6,693 bases of DNA, from NCBI GenBank assembly GCA_937950385.1, contig CALFEA010000244.1:1-6693 (forward strand), written 5' to 3'. The notes under the pieces are model-generated. The model did not search any database. It was not told where the DNA came from and saw nothing but the letters and a program-made list of their open reading frames with translations. This document shows, in pieces, positions 6,462 through 6,693 of this stretch (within the stretch, counting starts at the first letter, position 1; every line of letters begins with the position of its first letter). The position numbers and the translations under genes were made by a program. The DNA is from an uncultured Altererythrobacter sp. Its GTDB lineage: Bacteria; Pseudomonadota; Alphaproteobacteria; Sphingomonadales; Sphingomonadaceae.

Positions 6462-6691
6462 TCGCTGCTTTCCGTCACCAACCAAACCCTGATTGCGCTG
6501 GCGAGGCCGGGCGGGGTGTTGGCCTTGATCCGTTCTGCATCAATCTGCGCGACCACGGCGTTGATCGGTAAGTCCAACGCCTCTGCGGCATCGCGCAGCA
6601 TCTCCCAGAATACCGGTTCCAGACTGATGCTGGTTTTGTGCCCGGCGATTTGTACCGAGCGCTTAACCGGAGGGTGATAGGGAGTGGTCAT
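6458..6691 (-). CDS. Small ribbon-helix-helix (RHH_4-like) protein
   Basis: This 77-residue protein fits the alphaproteobacterial ribbon-helix-helix family (RHH_4, Arc/MetJ-like fold). A basic beta strand VKRSVQIAGHKTSISLEPVF (about residues 9-28) is followed by two predicted helices, FWEMLRDAAEALDL (28-41) and INAVVAQIDAERI (43-55), and a final SAIRVWLV segment (65-72). Proteins of this fold usually bind DNA as dimers through the paired strand, so a regulator is the natural guess; regulation by this subgroup has not been established to my knowledge. The ATG at 6691 sits 2 bases from the window edge, so its SD and promoter are not visible, although the protein start looks complete for the family. 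Its TGA overlaps the ATG of the downstream dioxygenase gene by 4 bases, implying translational coupling. It could be an antitoxin-like protein, but the partner does not resemble a toxin. Confidence 0.85.
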   Translation of the reverse strand: MTTPYHPPVKRSVQIAGHKTSISLEPVFWEMLRDAAEALDLPINAVVAQIDAERIKANTPPGLASAIRVWLVTESSE

Positions 6692-6693
6692 GC

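Noticed and set aside
6462..6485. TTG start for the dioxygenase giving eight more residues
   Set aside because: The ATG at 6461 overlaps the upstream stop as ATGA and has an SD-like GGAAAG. The TTG has no such support.
6458..6691. Toxin-antitoxin reading of the RHH gene and its downstream neighbour
   Set aside because: RHH antitoxins usually pair with small toxins. The neighbour is a full-length Fe(II)/2OG oxygenase with intact catalytic residues, so nothing supports a toxin role.
1..6693. CRISPR array, tRNA, rRNA, insertion sequence or phage genes
   Set aside because: No spaced repeats, cloverleaf-like sequence, transposase or phage motifs, or terminal inverted repeats were seen on reading both strands.

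Overview
The window looks like an ordinary chromosomal segment of an alphaproteobacterium, most likely a member of Sphingomonadales. The reasons are moderate G+C (about 50-61% in stretches I hand-counted), typical alphaproteobacterial forms of GalU and MurA, a short RHH_4-type ribbon-helix-helix protein, and a CYP108-like P450. The taxonomic call rests on remembered family resemblance, not on a search.

Layout, left to right. (1) 2-757 (+): the C-terminal part of a class I bacterial cytochrome P450, cut by the left edge, with I-helix, ExxR and heme-loop motifs intact. (2) 758-915: a gap with a weak hairpin, a TATAAT-like box and a possible 17-codon leader ORF that overlaps the next start. (3) 916-1560 and 1595-3454 (+): a two-gene membrane operon, a YqiJ/NfeD-like OB-fold membrane protein followed by a YqiK-type flotillin with an SPFH domain, a long coiled coil, a Gly-rich linker and a Lys/Pro/Ala-rich tail. 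(4) 3492-3528: a strong hairpin between the convergent flotillin and galU genes. (5) 3529-4410 (-) galU and 4514-5794 (+) murA: divergent envelope-precursor genes sharing a gap of about 100 bases. (6) 5799-6461 (-) a PhyH-type Fe(II)/2-oxoglutarate dioxygenase and 6458-6691 (-) a small ribbon-helix-helix protein. These two are joined by a 4-base ATGA overlap and transcribed toward murA, with only 4 bases between the stop codons.

Functionally, galU supplies UDP-glucose for surface polysaccharide and murA commits UDP-GlcNAc to peptidoglycan. The YqiJ-YqiK pair is expected to build a flotillin assembly in the cytoplasmic membrane. The RHH-PhyH pair looks like a small regulator plus oxygenase unit of unknown substrate, and its oxygenase gene is visibly lower in G+C than its neighbours. 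I see no CRISPR array, tRNA, rRNA, insertion sequence or clear defence system. The least explained parts are the RHH-PhyH unit, the flotillin tail and the yqiJ leader ORF.
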